Assembly: GCA_900498245.1 (NCBI GenBank)
Contig: LS998015.1
Coordinates: 2,272,734-2,336,733, forward strand
Length of the DNA: 64,000 nt
Source of the DNA: Candidatus Zixiibacteriota bacterium
Lineage (GTDB): Bacteria > Zixibacteria > MSB-5A5 > GN15 > PGXB01
Direction: 5' to 3'
Each line of letters opens with the position of its first letter. Position 1 is the stretch's first letter. Shown here piece by piece: positions 22,630 through 32,124 of the stretch. The notes below the pieces were generated by a model. That model saw only the letters and a program-made list of their open reading frames with translations. It did not search any database and was not told the origin of the DNA. The position numbers and the translations under genes are program-made.

Positions 22630-24447
22630 TTAATGCGCCAATCGGTAGACTTTCTCGGCTATCTTCTGCGGGATCCCCTTGACCGCTTTTAGTTCCTCCA
22701 TGGTCGCTTCCTTGACCCGCTTCATCGAGCCAAAATGCTTTAAAAGAATATCTCTTCTCTTTGGACCGATACCCGCCAATTCATCGAGTTCCGATTTTAT
22801 GGTGCGCGCCGATCGTACTTTGCGGTTATACTCAATCGCAAAACGATGGGCTTCGTCGCGAACCTGCTTCAATAATCGCAATCCCGGCGAGGCTTTGGGA
22901 ATGGTCAATGGTTCGGAGTGGCCGGCCAAGTATATTTCTTCAAATTTCTTTGCCAAGCCGATAATACTCAGTCTCTCAAATCCGAGGGATTTCAGTTCCG
23001 CTAAAACCGATGACAATTGGCCCCGTCCGCCATCTACCACCAGCAGATCCGGGGAATCGCCTTTTTCCTCTTTCAAGCGGAAAAAATATCGCCCCACCAC
23101 TTCGCGCATCATGGCAAAATCATTTTGCCCGGCCACACCCTTTATTTTGAAATGCCGATAGCCGGCCTTTTTGGGACGTCCATTCTCGAAATAAACGAGC
23201 GAACCGACGGCGTCGGTCTCCCCGGTGTTGGAAATATCGACACAGGCAATGGTTCGGGGAAGATAATCAAGATGCAGGTCCCCTTTAAGAATCTGGACCG
23301 ACTGGGTGACTCTCTCCTTGAATCCTTTTTTCTGAATCAGGATTTCGTCCAAGAGAAGTCTGGCATTGGCGGCCGCCATATCCACCAATTTGACTTTTTC
23401 CCCTTTTTGCGGCGTGACCATCGTGACCTTTGTCCCCCGTTTTCCGGACAGCCAGCGGCCCATTAATTTTTCGTCGGGGAGGCCGAGGGGAAGAAACAGT
23501 TCTTTCGGCAGGTTCGGCTGATGATTGTAATACTGGCGCACGAATTCGGTGATTATTTCCTCATCCGACTCTTCGGGCTCCGAATTCAATTGAAAGTCCT
23601 GCCGCCCGATTAAAATGCCCTCTCGAATCTGAAGTACGACCACGACCGTATCCCGCTCTTCGCGGGCGAAGGCGATAATATCCCGGTCGACAATTTTGCC
23701 GGCATCAACTTTCTGCTTGCGCCAGACCTCTTCGAGGGAATCGATTTGATCGCGGACCTCGGCCGCTTCTTCGAATTTCATCCGTCGGGACAGAACCTCC
23801 ATCCGACGCGTCAAGGATTGAATCAGCGTTTCGCTTTTTCCGGAGAGAAACATAATGACGGCATCGACATTCCGGCGATAATCTTTTTCCGACTGAAATC
23901 CTTCGCACGGTCCGCCGCAACGGCCGATATGATAATCAAGACAGACCTTATAAGGCTTTCCGGACGGATGCGGAATAATCAGATTGCAGGATCGAATTTT
24001 GAACAGATGGCACAAAAAATGAAGGGTCCTTCGCATGCTTTTGGCGCTGGTGTACGGGCCGAAATAGCGGGCTCCGTCATCCGCCAGTCTCCTGACCACC
24101 AGAACCCGCGGGAACGGTTCATTGACCGTGACCTTGATATAGGGAAAGTGCTTATCGTCCTTGAGATTTACATTATATCGCGGCTTGTGTTCTTTGACCA
24201 GATTCGCTTCCAGGATGAGCGCTTCTACCTCCGAATCGGTCACCAGCATATCGAAATCATCCACGGCCGCGACCAGCCCTTCCGTCTTGGCGTCGAGACC
24301 GCGCGCCGACTGGAAATAGGTGCGTACCCGATGGCGAAGGTTTTTCGCTTTGCCGATATAGATAATCTTCCCCTCCCGATTCTTGAAAAGATATACTCCC
24401 GGGTTAGGGGGAAGATTTTTTAACTTAATTTCCAGTTTCTCGTTCAT
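22630..24447 (-). CDS. uvrC: UvrABC excinuclease subunit C
   Basis: The 605-residue protein has the full UvrC layout: N-terminal GIY-YIG nuclease (GVYLFKNREGKIIYIGKAKN, about 17-36), UVR motif around 205-240 (MKFEEAAEVRDQIDSLEE), RNase H-like endonuclease domain (VDISNTGETDAVGSLVYF) and a C-terminal helix-hairpin-helix pair (LAGIGPKRRDILLKHFG, VKGIPQKIAEKVY). It makes the 3' and 5' cuts in nucleotide excision repair with UvrA and UvrB, which are outside this window. A 55-nt gap separates it from the NlpC/P60 gene upstream. Confidence 0.97.
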   Translation of the reverse strand: MNEKLEIKLKNLPPNPGVYLFKNREGKIIYIGKAKNLRHRVRTYFQSARGLDAKTEGLVAAVDDFDMLVTDSEVEALILEANLVKEHKPRYNVNLKDDKHFPYIKVTVNEPFPRVLVVRRLADDGARYFGPYTSAKSMRRTLHFLCHLFKIRSCNLIIPHPSGKPYKVCLDYHIGRCGGPCEGFQSEKDYRRNVDAVIMFLSGKSETLIQSLTRRMEVLSRRMKFEEAAEVRDQIDSLEEVWRKQKVDAGKIVDRDIIAFAREERDTVVVVLQIREGILIGRQDFQLNSEPEESDEEIITEFVRQYYNHQPNLPKELFLPLGLPDEKLMGRWLSGKRGTKVTMVTPQKGEKVKLVDMAAANARLLLDEILIQKKGFKERVTQSVQILKGDLHLDYLPRTIACVDISNTGETDAVGSLVYFENGRPKKAGYRHFKIKGVAGQNDFAMMREVVGRYFFRLKEEKGDSPDLLVVDGGRGQLSSVLAELKSLGFERLSIIGLAKKFEEIYLAGHSEPLTIPKASPGLRLLKQVRDEAHRFAIEYNRKVRSARTIKSELDELAGIGPKRRDILLKHFGSMKRVKEATMEELKAVKGIPQKIAEKVYRLAH

Positions 24448-24502
24448 CTTAATTACTACGAAGGAATTAAAAGAGACGCTATATCGCTGACAGCGCTTTG
24501 TG

Positions 24503-25057
24503 TCAATATCGTGGATTCAGAATGCGGCGGGCCCCGGCGTATCTTTTCTTCCAGTAATTATCATACAATTTAGATATCACGACACCGCTCGATAATGAGG
24601 AATGAGCGAATTCGTTATAGCCGACATAAATCCCGACGTGCGAAATTTCCCGGCCATTAATTTTGAAAAATACCAGGTCGCCGAATTGCAGTCGGTTTCG
24701 ATTGACCGGAATTCCTTCCGCAAATTGCTCGCCGGTGGAGCGAGGCAACCTGATTTTGTCGTATTGCATGAAGACATCCCCTGTGAATTCGCTGCAATCA
24801 AGGCCGGGACGGAATTTGGAGCGACCTTCATACGGAGCCCCGAGATAACTCTGAATCACCCGTCCCAGAGCCATTTTTTCGTAGGCGTCCAGATATGACT
24901 CTTTATTTTTGAGGGATTCTTTTTTCCAGTCGTCTTTTTGCGACCACCGATCCCGCTCCTTTTCCCTCGGTTTATAGTCGCCGCTTCGCGGCGGGGGAAC
25001 CGGAGAGCACCCGGCGAGTATCGCAAGAGAAATGACGCCCAGCAAAAAGTATTTCAC
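24503..25057 (-). CDS. NlpC/P60 lipoprotein, cell-wall peptidase
   Basis: The 184-residue protein begins with a lipoprotein signal ending LAGC (Cys17), followed by a proline- and charge-rich linker. The NlpC/P60 core holds Cys87 in LDCSEF, His139 in ISHVGIY and a polar third residue near His151. It should be anchored in the outer or inner membrane and cut D-gamma-glutamyl-diaminopimelate bonds in peptidoglycan, like E. coli MepS/NlpC. It starts 1 nt before the UbiA-family stop, so it shares that transcript. Confidence 0.92.
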   Translation of the reverse strand: MKYFLLGVISLAILAGCSPVPPPRSGDYKPREKERDRWSQKDDWKKESLKNKESYLDAYEKMALGRVIQSYLGAPYEGRSKFRPGLDCSEFTGDVFMQYDKIRLPRSTGEQFAEGIPVNRNRLQFGDLVFFKINGREISHVGIYVGYNEFAHSSLSSGVVISKLYDNYWKKRYAGARRILNPRY

Positions 25058-25957
25058 TCAGTTAAGCCTCGGATAAGTCATTTTAAATCTCTTGTGATAA
25101 TATATTCGTGTGAGAATCAGAAGAGCAATGATAAAAACCAGATAGACAGGAAAATAGTAGCCGGCCAAAAGAGTCAGGAGAAATATGGGAAATTTGCAGG
25201 CAAAGAGAATTATCTCCTTTTTCGGCGCGATCAGGGCCATGATATATAATGTTACTGCAATAATGCTTATTCCCAGCAGAAAGCCATTTTTCAGCATCAG
25301 CGCAAAGAGAGCCGATAGGGTCAGAAAAACGATACCCTCGACAATCAGGATCCGATTCGGGAAATGAATCGCCAGAGTTTTCTTTTCCGCGAGCAAATCT
25401 CCGGGTCGGTCGGGTATTATTGTAAGCATATAGCCGGCCGCGATGGCCGAGAAGAAATATGCCGGGAGATACAGCATCAGGTTGGTCCGGTCGGCAAACT
25501 GATCCATTACAAGAAGCGGGACCAGGACACCGTACCCGAGACTATTGGCCAGAAGGCCGCTTATGGGGCGATCCTTTAATTTGATCGGGGGCACCGAATA
25601 GGCCAGTCCCAAAATGGTCGCCAGAATTATAATGGCCGACGAGAAAAAGGATTGCATGAATATCAACACCCAGGCGAGGGCCGTGACCGACAAATAGGCC
25701 GCCATCATCTGGGACCGGCGGATTAATCCTTTCTGCAGAAATCCCAGTTTTCCATTTTTCAGGTCACTTTCATAATCGAAAATTTGATTTATGAAGTATA
25801 CGCCCGCCGTCATGAGGGTGAGACTTGCAAGAACGATTAATGAACTCCTTTTAAGGTTCAATCCGCCAGACAGGGAATTAAATGACACCAGGTATATCGA
25901 CCAGACCGGAAGCAGCAGCATCGGGCGGGCGGCAAAAAGGAAATCGAGGATTTTCAC
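25058..25957 (-). CDS. UbiA-family prenyltransferase
   Basis: The 299-residue protein is predicted to have about eight to nine membrane helices. It contains the first UbiA aspartate motif NQIFDYESD (57-65, NxxxDxxxD) and a second DRPGDLLAEKKT region that binds the prenyl diphosphate with Mg. It transfers a prenyl chain to an aromatic or other acceptor in the membrane, as in quinone, haem O or archaeal-type lipid synthesis. The acceptor cannot be inferred. It lies between cdsA and the NlpC gene, close to uppS and ispA, which fits a lipid/isoprenoid context. Confidence 0.88.
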   Translation of the reverse strand: MKILDFLFAARPMLLLPVWSIYLVSFNSLSGGLNLKRSSLIVLASLTLMTAGVYFINQIFDYESDLKNGKLGFLQKGLIRRSQMMAAYLSVTALAWVLIFMQSFFSSAIIILATILGLAYSVPPIKLKDRPISGLLANSLGYGVLVPLLVMDQFADRTNLMLYLPAYFFSAIAAGYMLTIIPDRPGDLLAEKKTLAIHFPNRILIVEGIVFLTLSALFALMLKNGFLLGISIIAVTLYIMALIAPKKEIILFACKFPIFLLTLLAGYYFPVYLVFIIALLILTRIYYHKRFKMTYPRLN

Positions 25958-25968
25958 GAAGCGATCTC

Positions 25969-26772
25969 CTAATTATATATTATGAACCGAAGCGCGGCAT
26001 AGAGAAACGGGGCGGCGAAAAGGAGGGAATCAAAGCGATCCAGGACGCCTCCGTGTCCCGGAATAATTTTGGAGGAATCCTTAATTCCCAGAGAGCGCTT
26101 CCAAAGGGATTCGGCCAGATCTCCCAGTTGCCCGGTCAAGGACACGAGAAGACCGGCACCGAGCAAAATCGGAAAAGGAATAATATGAAGGCGCCAGAAA
26201 CTCATTATCACGGCCACGAAAATTCCGCCGAAAAGGCCGGCGATAAAGCCTTCGATTGTCTTTCCCGGCGACACTATCGGCGAGAGTTTATGGCACCCTA
26301 TCGCCTTGCCAACCCACATCGCGAGCGAATCCGAGAGCCAGATGGTCCCGAAAAGAAAGAGGAGCCAGTCACCGCCGGAGCCCTGGGAAATCTGACGGAT
26401 TAGATAAACGAACGGATAGAGGAATCCCAGATAAGCAACACCCCACACTAAAGCGGCATTCAGGGCAAAACTTTCCCCGGGATCTTCCCGCGCAAAAGAA
26501 ATAAGCATCCCCTGAGTCATAAAATAGATGATAAAGATTCCGGCACCCCATTTGGGACCAAGGAAAATCGAAAGGAATATCATAATTATGACGGCGGTCA
26601 GGGGAAGCCAGAAGACCGGCAAAAATATTTTTACCTGCTGGGCGACAAGATATTCTATCATGCCCAGGCAGGCGAGAACGAGGATCATTCCGGCCAGCAA
26701 GTTTCCGCCCTGATACATTATGAAAATCAGCAGGGGTATAAAGATGATCGCGATCAATACCCGCTTTATCAT
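25969..26772 (-). CDS. cdsA: Phosphatidate cytidylyltransferase
   Basis: About 267 residues from the ATG at 26772; a TTG four codons upstream with AGGA nearby is an alternative. It is a polytopic membrane protein with the CdsA C-terminal signature: SLWKRSLGIKDSSKIIPGHGGVLDRFDSL. It makes CDP-diacylglycerol from phosphatidic acid and CTP, the precursor of all phospholipids. It directly follows uppS, a classic uppS-cdsA pair linking cell-wall carrier and phospholipid synthesis. Confidence 0.95.
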   Translation of the reverse strand: MIKRVLIAIIFIPLLIFIMYQGGNLLAGMILVLACLGMIEYLVAQQVKIFLPVFWLPLTAVIIMIFLSIFLGPKWGAGIFIIYFMTQGMLISFAREDPGESFALNAALVWGVAYLGFLYPFVYLIRQISQGSGGDWLLFLFGTIWLSDSLAMWVGKAIGCHKLSPIVSPGKTIEGFIAGLFGGIFVAVIMSFWRLHIIPFPILLGAGLLVSLTGQLGDLAESLWKRSLGIKDSSKIIPGHGGVLDRFDSLLFAAPFLYAALRFIIYN

Positions 26773-26790
26773 ATTGCTGCCCAAGTTTTC

Positions 26791-27525
26791 CTACACTTTT
26801 CCGAATCGACGGTCGCGTCTTTGATATTCGATAATTGCTTCGAACAACTCATTCCGGCCGAAATCGGGCCATAAAACATCGGTGACATACAATTCCGTGT
26901 AACTCGTCTGCCAAATCAGGAAATTAGATATCCGCATTTCGCCGGAGGTCCGCACCAAGAGATCCGGATCCGGTATGTTTGCCGTGTACAGAAAATCGGC
27001 AAACAGCTTCTCATCAATTTCCGCCGGCTTCAACTTTCCGGATATCACTGCCCCGGCGATATTTCTAACGGCATCAATAATCTCACTGCGGCCCCCGTAA
27101 TTCAGGGCCAGGTTAAGGACCAAGCCGCTGTTGCCTTTCGTTTTCTCCATCGCGTGAGCCAAAACCTGGCGGCGCGAGAAGGAAAGGCCGTCGATCCGCC
27201 CGGTTGTAATCAAACGGACATTGTTGCGATTGAGTTCATCGATCTCGTTTCGGGTGGTCCGTGACAACAGTTTCATCAGAGCCGTCACTTCTTCCCGCGG
27301 GCGTTTCCAGTTTTCGACAGAAAAAGTATAGAGCGTTAGGTATTTGATACCGATTTCGGCCGCGGCCCGGACCACTTTTCGCACCGCTTCCACTCCGGCT
27401 TCGTGTCCCGCGGTCCGAGGGAGATTCCGTTTTCCCGCCCATCGCCCATTGCCGTCCATTATGATGGCGATATGAACCGGGAGACGTCCCAAATCAATTT
27501 TGCTTTTTAATTCCTCTTCGGCCAT
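26791..27525 (-). CDS. uppS: Undecaprenyl diphosphate synthase
   Basis: The 244-residue cis-prenyltransferase has the motif IIMDGNGRWA near residue 22 with the catalytic Asp, TLYTFSVENWKRP (about 66-78), and RTSGEMRISNFLIWQTSYTE near the C-terminus. It extends farnesyl diphosphate to the C55 carrier used for peptidoglycan and O-antigen synthesis. Substrate is probably supplied by the IspA homologue nearby. It sits upstream of cdsA on the same strand. Confidence 0.97.
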   Translation of the reverse strand: MAEEELKSKIDLGRLPVHIAIIMDGNGRWAGKRNLPRTAGHEAGVEAVRKVVRAAAEIGIKYLTLYTFSVENWKRPREEVTALMKLLSRTTRNEIDELNRNNVRLITTGRIDGLSFSRRQVLAHAMEKTKGNSGLVLNLALNYGGRSEIIDAVRNIAGAVISGKLKPAEIDEKLFADFLYTANIPDPDLLVRTSGEMRISNFLIWQTSYTELYVTDVLWPDFGRNELFEAIIEYQRRDRRFGKV

Positions 27526-27572
27526 GCTCCAACCTTATTTAATGTCATCTCGGCAATGAACCGGGAATATGA

Positions 27573-28244
27573 TTATTTATCACCCAACTTGAATTCCTTG
27601 AACTCCAGTATCTGTTTGAAATACTTTATTCCGGTGAAAGTGTTCATGGAGCCGTCAATCTCCCAAATCGTCGGAATATAATAATCGTCAAACCGCTCAA
27701 AGTGATAGGTCCGGGAATATTGGCGATATCCTTCCTTCTCGGGAAAACTCAGGAAGAGACTCTTCAAATAATAAGTATCCCGATCCATCGTCAAAAAGCC
27801 GACCGGGGGATTTTCTGCATTTGACTGTCGGTCAAAACCGATCGCCAGGATTCCCGCCCCGGTATCGTTGGGATAAAAAGAGTAATCATACTGATGGCGC
27901 CAAACCGGGGGAACGGCAAAACTATCGGGTATGATATTTTTTTCGTCTTGTGCGGAATCGATAATTTCCAGGGAGTCCCGCTTGCCAGCGGAAAAATAGA
28001 GTTCCATCGCGGCGGTGTCGGCCTTGTTAATCGTCCCTCTATAACTCGTCTCTTCATATATAATCCGGATTTTGAATGAAAAGGCGGTTCCTGAGGCAAA
28101 GATATATGATTTTGCGTAAGCGGAGTCGAGGTTCTTGAGATAATAGCGGATGACGGTGCTGTCGCCGCGCCCGGCGGCAAAAGCCGGACCGCATATGAAT
28201 GCCACCATCAAAAAGCAAGATATCTTTGCGCGCATAAATTTCAT
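27573..28244 (-). CDS. Exported protein of unknown function, DUF3108-like pattern
   Basis: I place the start at the ATG at 28244 (MKFMRAKIS); an upstream TTG at 28271 is possible but unsupported. A signal peptide ends near GPAFAAG. The mature part is rich in beta-strands and aromatic residues, with phrases such as DRDTYYLKSLFLSFPE and FERFDDYYIPTIWEIDGSM that resemble periplasmic outer-membrane-lipoprotein-sorting-like folds. I do not recognise a defined family. It is transcribed away from the plus-strand gene at 28424, with which it shares a 179-nt promoter region. Confidence 0.6.
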   Translation of the reverse strand: MKFMRAKISCFLMVAFICGPAFAAGRGDSTVIRYYLKNLDSAYAKSYIFASGTAFSFKIRIIYEETSYRGTINKADTAAMELYFSAGKRDSLEIIDSAQDEKNIIPDSFAVPPVWRHQYDYSFYPNDTGAGILAIGFDRQSNAENPPVGFLTMDRDTYYLKSLFLSFPEKEGYRQYSRTYHFERFDDYYIPTIWEIDGSMNTFTGIKYFKQILEFKEFKLGDK

Positions 28245-28423
28245 CGGCAAAAAACCAAAATTGTCTTTCAATTTAGGAATTTCAGATGCAATTGGAAAGA
28301 ATAAATTTTTTTGCCCGATTCTTATAATTCCGCTCCAAATACCTTTACTTTGTCCCTAATTGCGGTATCTTTGCTCATTATGAGAGTATTGCTCAAACGC
28401 GCCCACGTTTTTTGAGGAATTGA

Positions 28424-29047
28424 ATGCATCAATTGCTGATGGTCCTTTTCCTTCTCAATCCGATCGTCCCCAAGAATCCCGTGGCTCAGGATACGGTGGA
28501 AGTCACTAATATTCATTTCACGGTCGGCGCCCGGGTCGGCGGCGAACTGCTGAAGCCCGGCCCGGAGGCAGGTGTAAAATTGGAATATCTGCTTACTCAT
28601 CCGGTGATCGTCCGGGTATCGGCGGATTTGAATACCGCCTACGTCAGCAATTTTCGTTTCCCCGAAGGCCGCAAGAAGTCCCTGGATCTGGCTTTTGAAA
28701 CGCTGGCATACCGCGGCCGAGACAAATTCACGGTTTTTCTTGGATTGGGCGCTGTCCTCAGTCTAAGTTCATTCGACCTGCATAAACAGATGCCGGATTC
28801 CGTTTTTCCTGTCGATACCCTTGTCTCACCCTCTCAAATCTATAAGACCAGAATCGAAAACGGCTATGGTTATCGTATCATTCTTGGTTTCCGCTATCAG
28901 GTTCATTATTCTTTCGAGTTCGGTTTTCAGGAAATAAGGCCGAATTTCTCTTTCTGGTCGCGGGATACCGAGGGACAATACATTATTTACCGCAAAGCAA
29001 AACTATCGACTTTGCGCTTTACGATCGGATACTTATTTCATCCCTGA
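28424..29047 (+). CDS. Probable outer-membrane beta-barrel protein
   Basis: This 207-residue protein has a short N-terminal signal (LLMVLFLLNPIVP). It then alternates strands such as FTVFLGLGAVLSLSS and GYRIILGFRYQVHYSFEFGFQE, and ends in a strand with aromatic residues (LRFTIGYLFHP), typical of small outer-membrane barrels. The start has GAGGA 5 nt upstream. It is the only plus-strand gene between 15850 and 52986, and its last 15 nt overlap the convergent tgt gene. Function unknown. Confidence 0.65.
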   Translation: MHQLLMVLFLLNPIVPKNPVAQDTVEVTNIHFTVGARVGGELLKPGPEAGVKLEYLLTHPVIVRVSADLNTAYVSNFRFPEGRKKSLDLAFETLAYRGRDKFTVFLGLGAVLSLSSFDLHKQMPDSVFPVDTLVSPSQIYKTRIENGYGYRIILGFRYQVHYSFEFGFQEIRPNFSFWSRDTEGQYIIYRKAKLSTLRFTIGYLFHP

Positions 29048-30169
29048 ATAGCGGTTTAAGAAATCTTTCCGAAACTCCGCGAAATCCCCATTCTCGATAG
29101 CAATCCTGATTTGCCTCATCAGGTTTTGATAAAAATAGGTGGAATGATACGATGCCAGAATCAGCGCCGTGATTTCTTTTTGATTATATAAGTGACGAAT
29201 ATAGGCCCGGCTGTATCTTCGGCAGACCCGGCAGTCACAATGGGGATCGAGCGGTTTGTCGTCGTCGGTGCAGTCGGCGTTACGAAAAACCAGGGGCCCC
29301 TCCGACGTGAACACCATGCCGGTCCGGGCGTTTCGGGTCGGCAGAACACAATCGAACATATCGATTCCGTAAGATACGGCCATTAAGATATCTTCGGGAT
29401 ACCCCACTCCCATCAAATATCGGGGCCGATCGGTCGGCAGGAATTGGACGGTATATGCCAGAATTTCCTCCAGTTCCTTTTCCGGCTCCCCAACCGCTAA
29501 ACCCCCGATGGCATATCCGGGAAAATTGAGCGATAGAATCTGCTCGGCCGATAATTTCCGCAATTCCTGAAAGGTGGATCCCTGGACAATTCCGAAAAGA
29601 GCGATCCCGGTCGGCTCACTATCTTCCAATCGGCGAAAGTGCTCCAGGCCCTTTTGCGCCCACACGAATGTCCGTTGCACTCCCCTTTCGGCTTCTTTGA
29701 ATTCCGCCGGGTACCCGACACATTGATCGAACGACATGATAATATCGGCACCCAGAGCCCGCTCGATTTCGATTACTTTTTCAGGGAAGAACCGATGCAG
29801 TGAACCGTCATGATGCGAACGAAAACTTACACCGTCGTCGTCGGTTTGAGATAGATCCTGCATCGAGAAAATCTGGAATCCGCCGGAATCGGTCAGCATC
29901 GGCTTGTTCCAGGCCGTGAATTTGGCCAATCCCCCCTTCTGCCTGATTAATTTCTCCCCGGGCCGCAAATACAAATGATAGGTATTTCCCAGTATTATTT
30001 CCGCCCCGCACTCTTCCAGATTTTCGGCGGTCATCGCTTTTACGGCGCCGGATGTCCCCACCGGCATAAAGGCCGGAGTATGAAAGACTCCATGAGCCGT
30101 CGACGCCTCGCCGAGACGCGCCATCCCGCAGGTTTTGGAGAGATGGAACGAAAATTTTTCTCCGGCCAT
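29033..30169 (-). CDS. tgt: tRNA-guanine transglycosylase
   Basis: 378 residues from the ATG at 30169, which shares one base with the preceding stop (TGATG), so translation is coupled. Motifs: PVGTSGAVKAMT, the nucleophile region GGFQIFSM with upstream DSG, and the zinc site CDCRVCRRY followed by the His of YIRHLYNQKE. It swaps guanine 34 for preQ1 in GUN anticodons, the committed step of queuosine formation. An in-frame upstream start would overlap the flavin reductase gene. No other queuosine genes are in the window. Confidence 0.96.
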   Translation of the reverse strand: MAGEKFSFHLSKTCGMARLGEASTAHGVFHTPAFMPVGTSGAVKAMTAENLEECGAEIILGNTYHLYLRPGEKLIRQKGGLAKFTAWNKPMLTDSGGFQIFSMQDLSQTDDDGVSFRSHHDGSLHRFFPEKVIEIERALGADIIMSFDQCVGYPAEFKEAERGVQRTFVWAQKGLEHFRRLEDSEPTGIALFGIVQGSTFQELRKLSAEQILSLNFPGYAIGGLAVGEPEKELEEILAYTVQFLPTDRPRYLMGVGYPEDILMAVSYGIDMFDCVLPTRNARTGMVFTSEGPLVFRNADCTDDDKPLDPHCDCRVCRRYSRAYIRHLYNQKEITALILASYHSTYFYQNLMRQIRIAIENGDFAEFRKDFLNRYSGMK

Positions 30170-30753
30170 CAGGACGGCTTCTCTTTTTTTCCTGCCGCCT
30201 GACCGTAACGAGAAAGGACTTTGGTCAATCCCCCGCGATATTCGCGCGCCGCTGTGCAATATACGAGCGGCTTGATTTTGTCGATATCGGGACGGCCGTT
30301 TTCGTCGATCAAATCGGCATCGGCGTGCACGGCCACGATTTCGGCCACGAACATTTCGTGGGTTCCCAGAAGCATCGAACTTTTAACGACACATTCCAAA
30401 TTTACGGGGCATTCCTTGATAAGCGGCGCCGAAACCATTTTGGCCGCGACCGGAGTTAAGTGCAGTTCCTTGAATTTATCATATTCCCGTCCCGAACGGT
30501 TGCCGCAAAAGTCAGCCGCGTGAAGATTTTTTTCGCCGGTAAGATTGACCACGAACTGCCCGGTCTCTTTGACGATATTATAGGAATACCGTTTGGGCTG
30601 AATCGATATGGATAGCATCGGCGGCTCCGAGTTGACAATCCCAATCCAACTAATAGTAATAATATTGGGCTTCTGTCCCTTCGCCTGACAGGAGATCATC
30701 GCCGCCGGAAGGGGTATCAGTAATGTTTGCGGGGTTAATTCAACTTTACTCAT
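30169..30753 (-). CDS. Flavin reductase-like FMN-binding protein (flavoredoxin type)
   Basis: The 194-residue protein matches the flavin-reductase-like/split-barrel family: an N-terminal P-LPAAMISCQAKGQKPNIIT segment, the SISIQPKRYSYNIVKETGQFVVN strand-helix block (about 48-70) and CGNRSGREYDKF (83-94). Members bind FMN and transfer electrons or reduce free flavin. The closest feel is to flavoredoxin of anaerobes. It lies 14 nt after radA and is coupled to tgt. Substrate is not predictable. Confidence 0.88.
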   Translation of the reverse strand: MSKVELTPQTLLIPLPAAMISCQAKGQKPNIITISWIGIVNSEPPMLSISIQPKRYSYNIVKETGQFVVNLTGEKNLHAADFCGNRSGREYDKFKELHLTPVAAKMVSAPLIKECPVNLECVVKSSMLLGTHEMFVAEIVAVHADADLIDENGRPDIDKIKPLVYCTAAREYRGGLTKVLSRYGQAAGKKEKPS

Positions 30754-30767
30754 AAAAGGTTCCTTAT

Positions 30768-32123
30768 TTAAAAAAGCAGGTCAAAGGCCTTTTCCAGGCT
30801 GACAATGCCGACAATTTCGATCTTCTTGTTGGCCGTCCCTTTCAGATTTTGTTCCGGAATTATTATACGTTTGAAACCGAGTTTGGCGGCTTCGGAAATC
30901 CTTTGCTCCGCCATGCCGATCGGCCGCACCTCTCCGGAAAGTCCTACTTCTCCGGCCAGAGCCGTCTTGACATCAAAGGGGATCTCCCGAAGCGACGATA
31001 TAACCGAAACGAGAATCGCCAAATCGATAGCGGGTTCGTTCAAGCGTAGTCCCCCCGCGATAGATACAAAAACATCATTTCCCCCCATCGGAATTCCCAG
31101 ACGCTTTTCCAGTATGGCCAAAAGAAGGGCCAACCGTTTGTTATCAATACCTCCCGCCACCCGCTGCGGGGTGCCGTAGGACGCCGATGACACCAGCGCC
31201 TGAATTTCGACCATAATCGGGCGGTTCCCTTCGCACGAAGCCGCCACCACCGCCCCGGTTCTTCGAATATTTCCGTAATCGGATAAAAACAGTTGCGACG
31301 GATTTTCCACCTGCAATAATCCGCCGGCCGACATTTCAAAAACCCCCAATTCAAAAGTCGATCCATAACGGTTTTTGATCGGGCGAAGAAGCCGAAAGAG
31401 ATGCTGGCTATCCCCTTCAAAATAAAGAACGGCGTCAACCATATGCTCCAAGACTTTCGGCCCGGCGACCAGCCCCTCTTTGGTCACATGACCAACCAGG
31501 AACAGAGCAAAGCCGTCCTTTTTTGCTTTTTCTATCAGACGGCCCGCCGATTCCCGAATCTGTCCGATTGTCCCCGGGGGCGATTCGAACATTTCGCTCG
31601 ATACGGTTTGAATGGAATCGATGATGACGATATTGGCCGGATAATCATCGATGGCGGCCATTATAGATTCCAAGCCGGTCATGTTGACAGCCGCAATTTT
31701 AGTCCCCGCGATCGCCAGCCGATCCGACCGTTTTTTCAACTGGCCCAGCGATTCCTCGCCTGTGACATAAAGCACCCCGGCGCCGGCTTTCGAATAGGCA
31801 TCGGCCGCTTGCAGTATGAGGGTCGATTTGCCGATTCCCGGTTCGCCGGCAAGAAGGACGGTGCTTCCCGATGTCAAACTGCCGCCCAAAACGCGGTCGA
31901 ATTCCGGCATCCCCGAGCGCAAGCCGATCGCTTTCTCGGTGCTGATATCCGGCAATAGTTGCGGCCGTTCGGTGTCGATTTTGCGGGATTTTTTTGACGA
32001 TTTAACCACTCGTTCTTCGGCAAGGGTATTCCATTCCCCGCAATCTTTGCACTGCCCCTGCCATTTGGGGTGAATAGCCCCGCACTGGGTGCAGACATAT
32101 GCCGTCTTGAACTGTTTTTCCAT
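30768..32123 (-). CDS. radA: DNA repair protein RadA
   Basis: 451 residues from the ATG at 32123 (1 nt after the mlaF stop). The N-terminal C4 zinc finger has Cys11, Cys14, Cys25 and Cys28. The RecA-like ATPase has Walker A GEPGIGKST, then the KNRYGS motif specific to RadA, and a C-terminal Lon-protease-like domain (GGLRLNEPAIDLAILVS). RadA drives branch migration in recombinational repair. It is co-directional with dnaB, mlaEF and UDG in a long transcript-like run. Confidence 0.97.
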   Translation of the reverse strand: MEKQFKTAYVCTQCGAIHPKWQGQCKDCGEWNTLAEERVVKSSKKSRKIDTERPQLLPDISTEKAIGLRSGMPEFDRVLGGSLTSGSTVLLAGEPGIGKSTLILQAADAYSKAGAGVLYVTGEESLGQLKKRSDRLAIAGTKIAAVNMTGLESIMAAIDDYPANIVIIDSIQTVSSEMFESPPGTIGQIRESAGRLIEKAKKDGFALFLVGHVTKEGLVAGPKVLEHMVDAVLYFEGDSQHLFRLLRPIKNRYGSTFELGVFEMSAGGLLQVENPSQLFLSDYGNIRRTGAVVAASCEGNRPIMVEIQALVSSASYGTPQRVAGGIDNKRLALLLAILEKRLGIPMGGNDVFVSIAGGLRLNEPAIDLAILVSVISSLREIPFDVKTALAGEVGLSGEVRPIGMAEQRISEAAKLGFKRIIIPEQNLKGTANKKIEIVGIVSLEKAFDLLF

Positions 32124-32124
32124 A

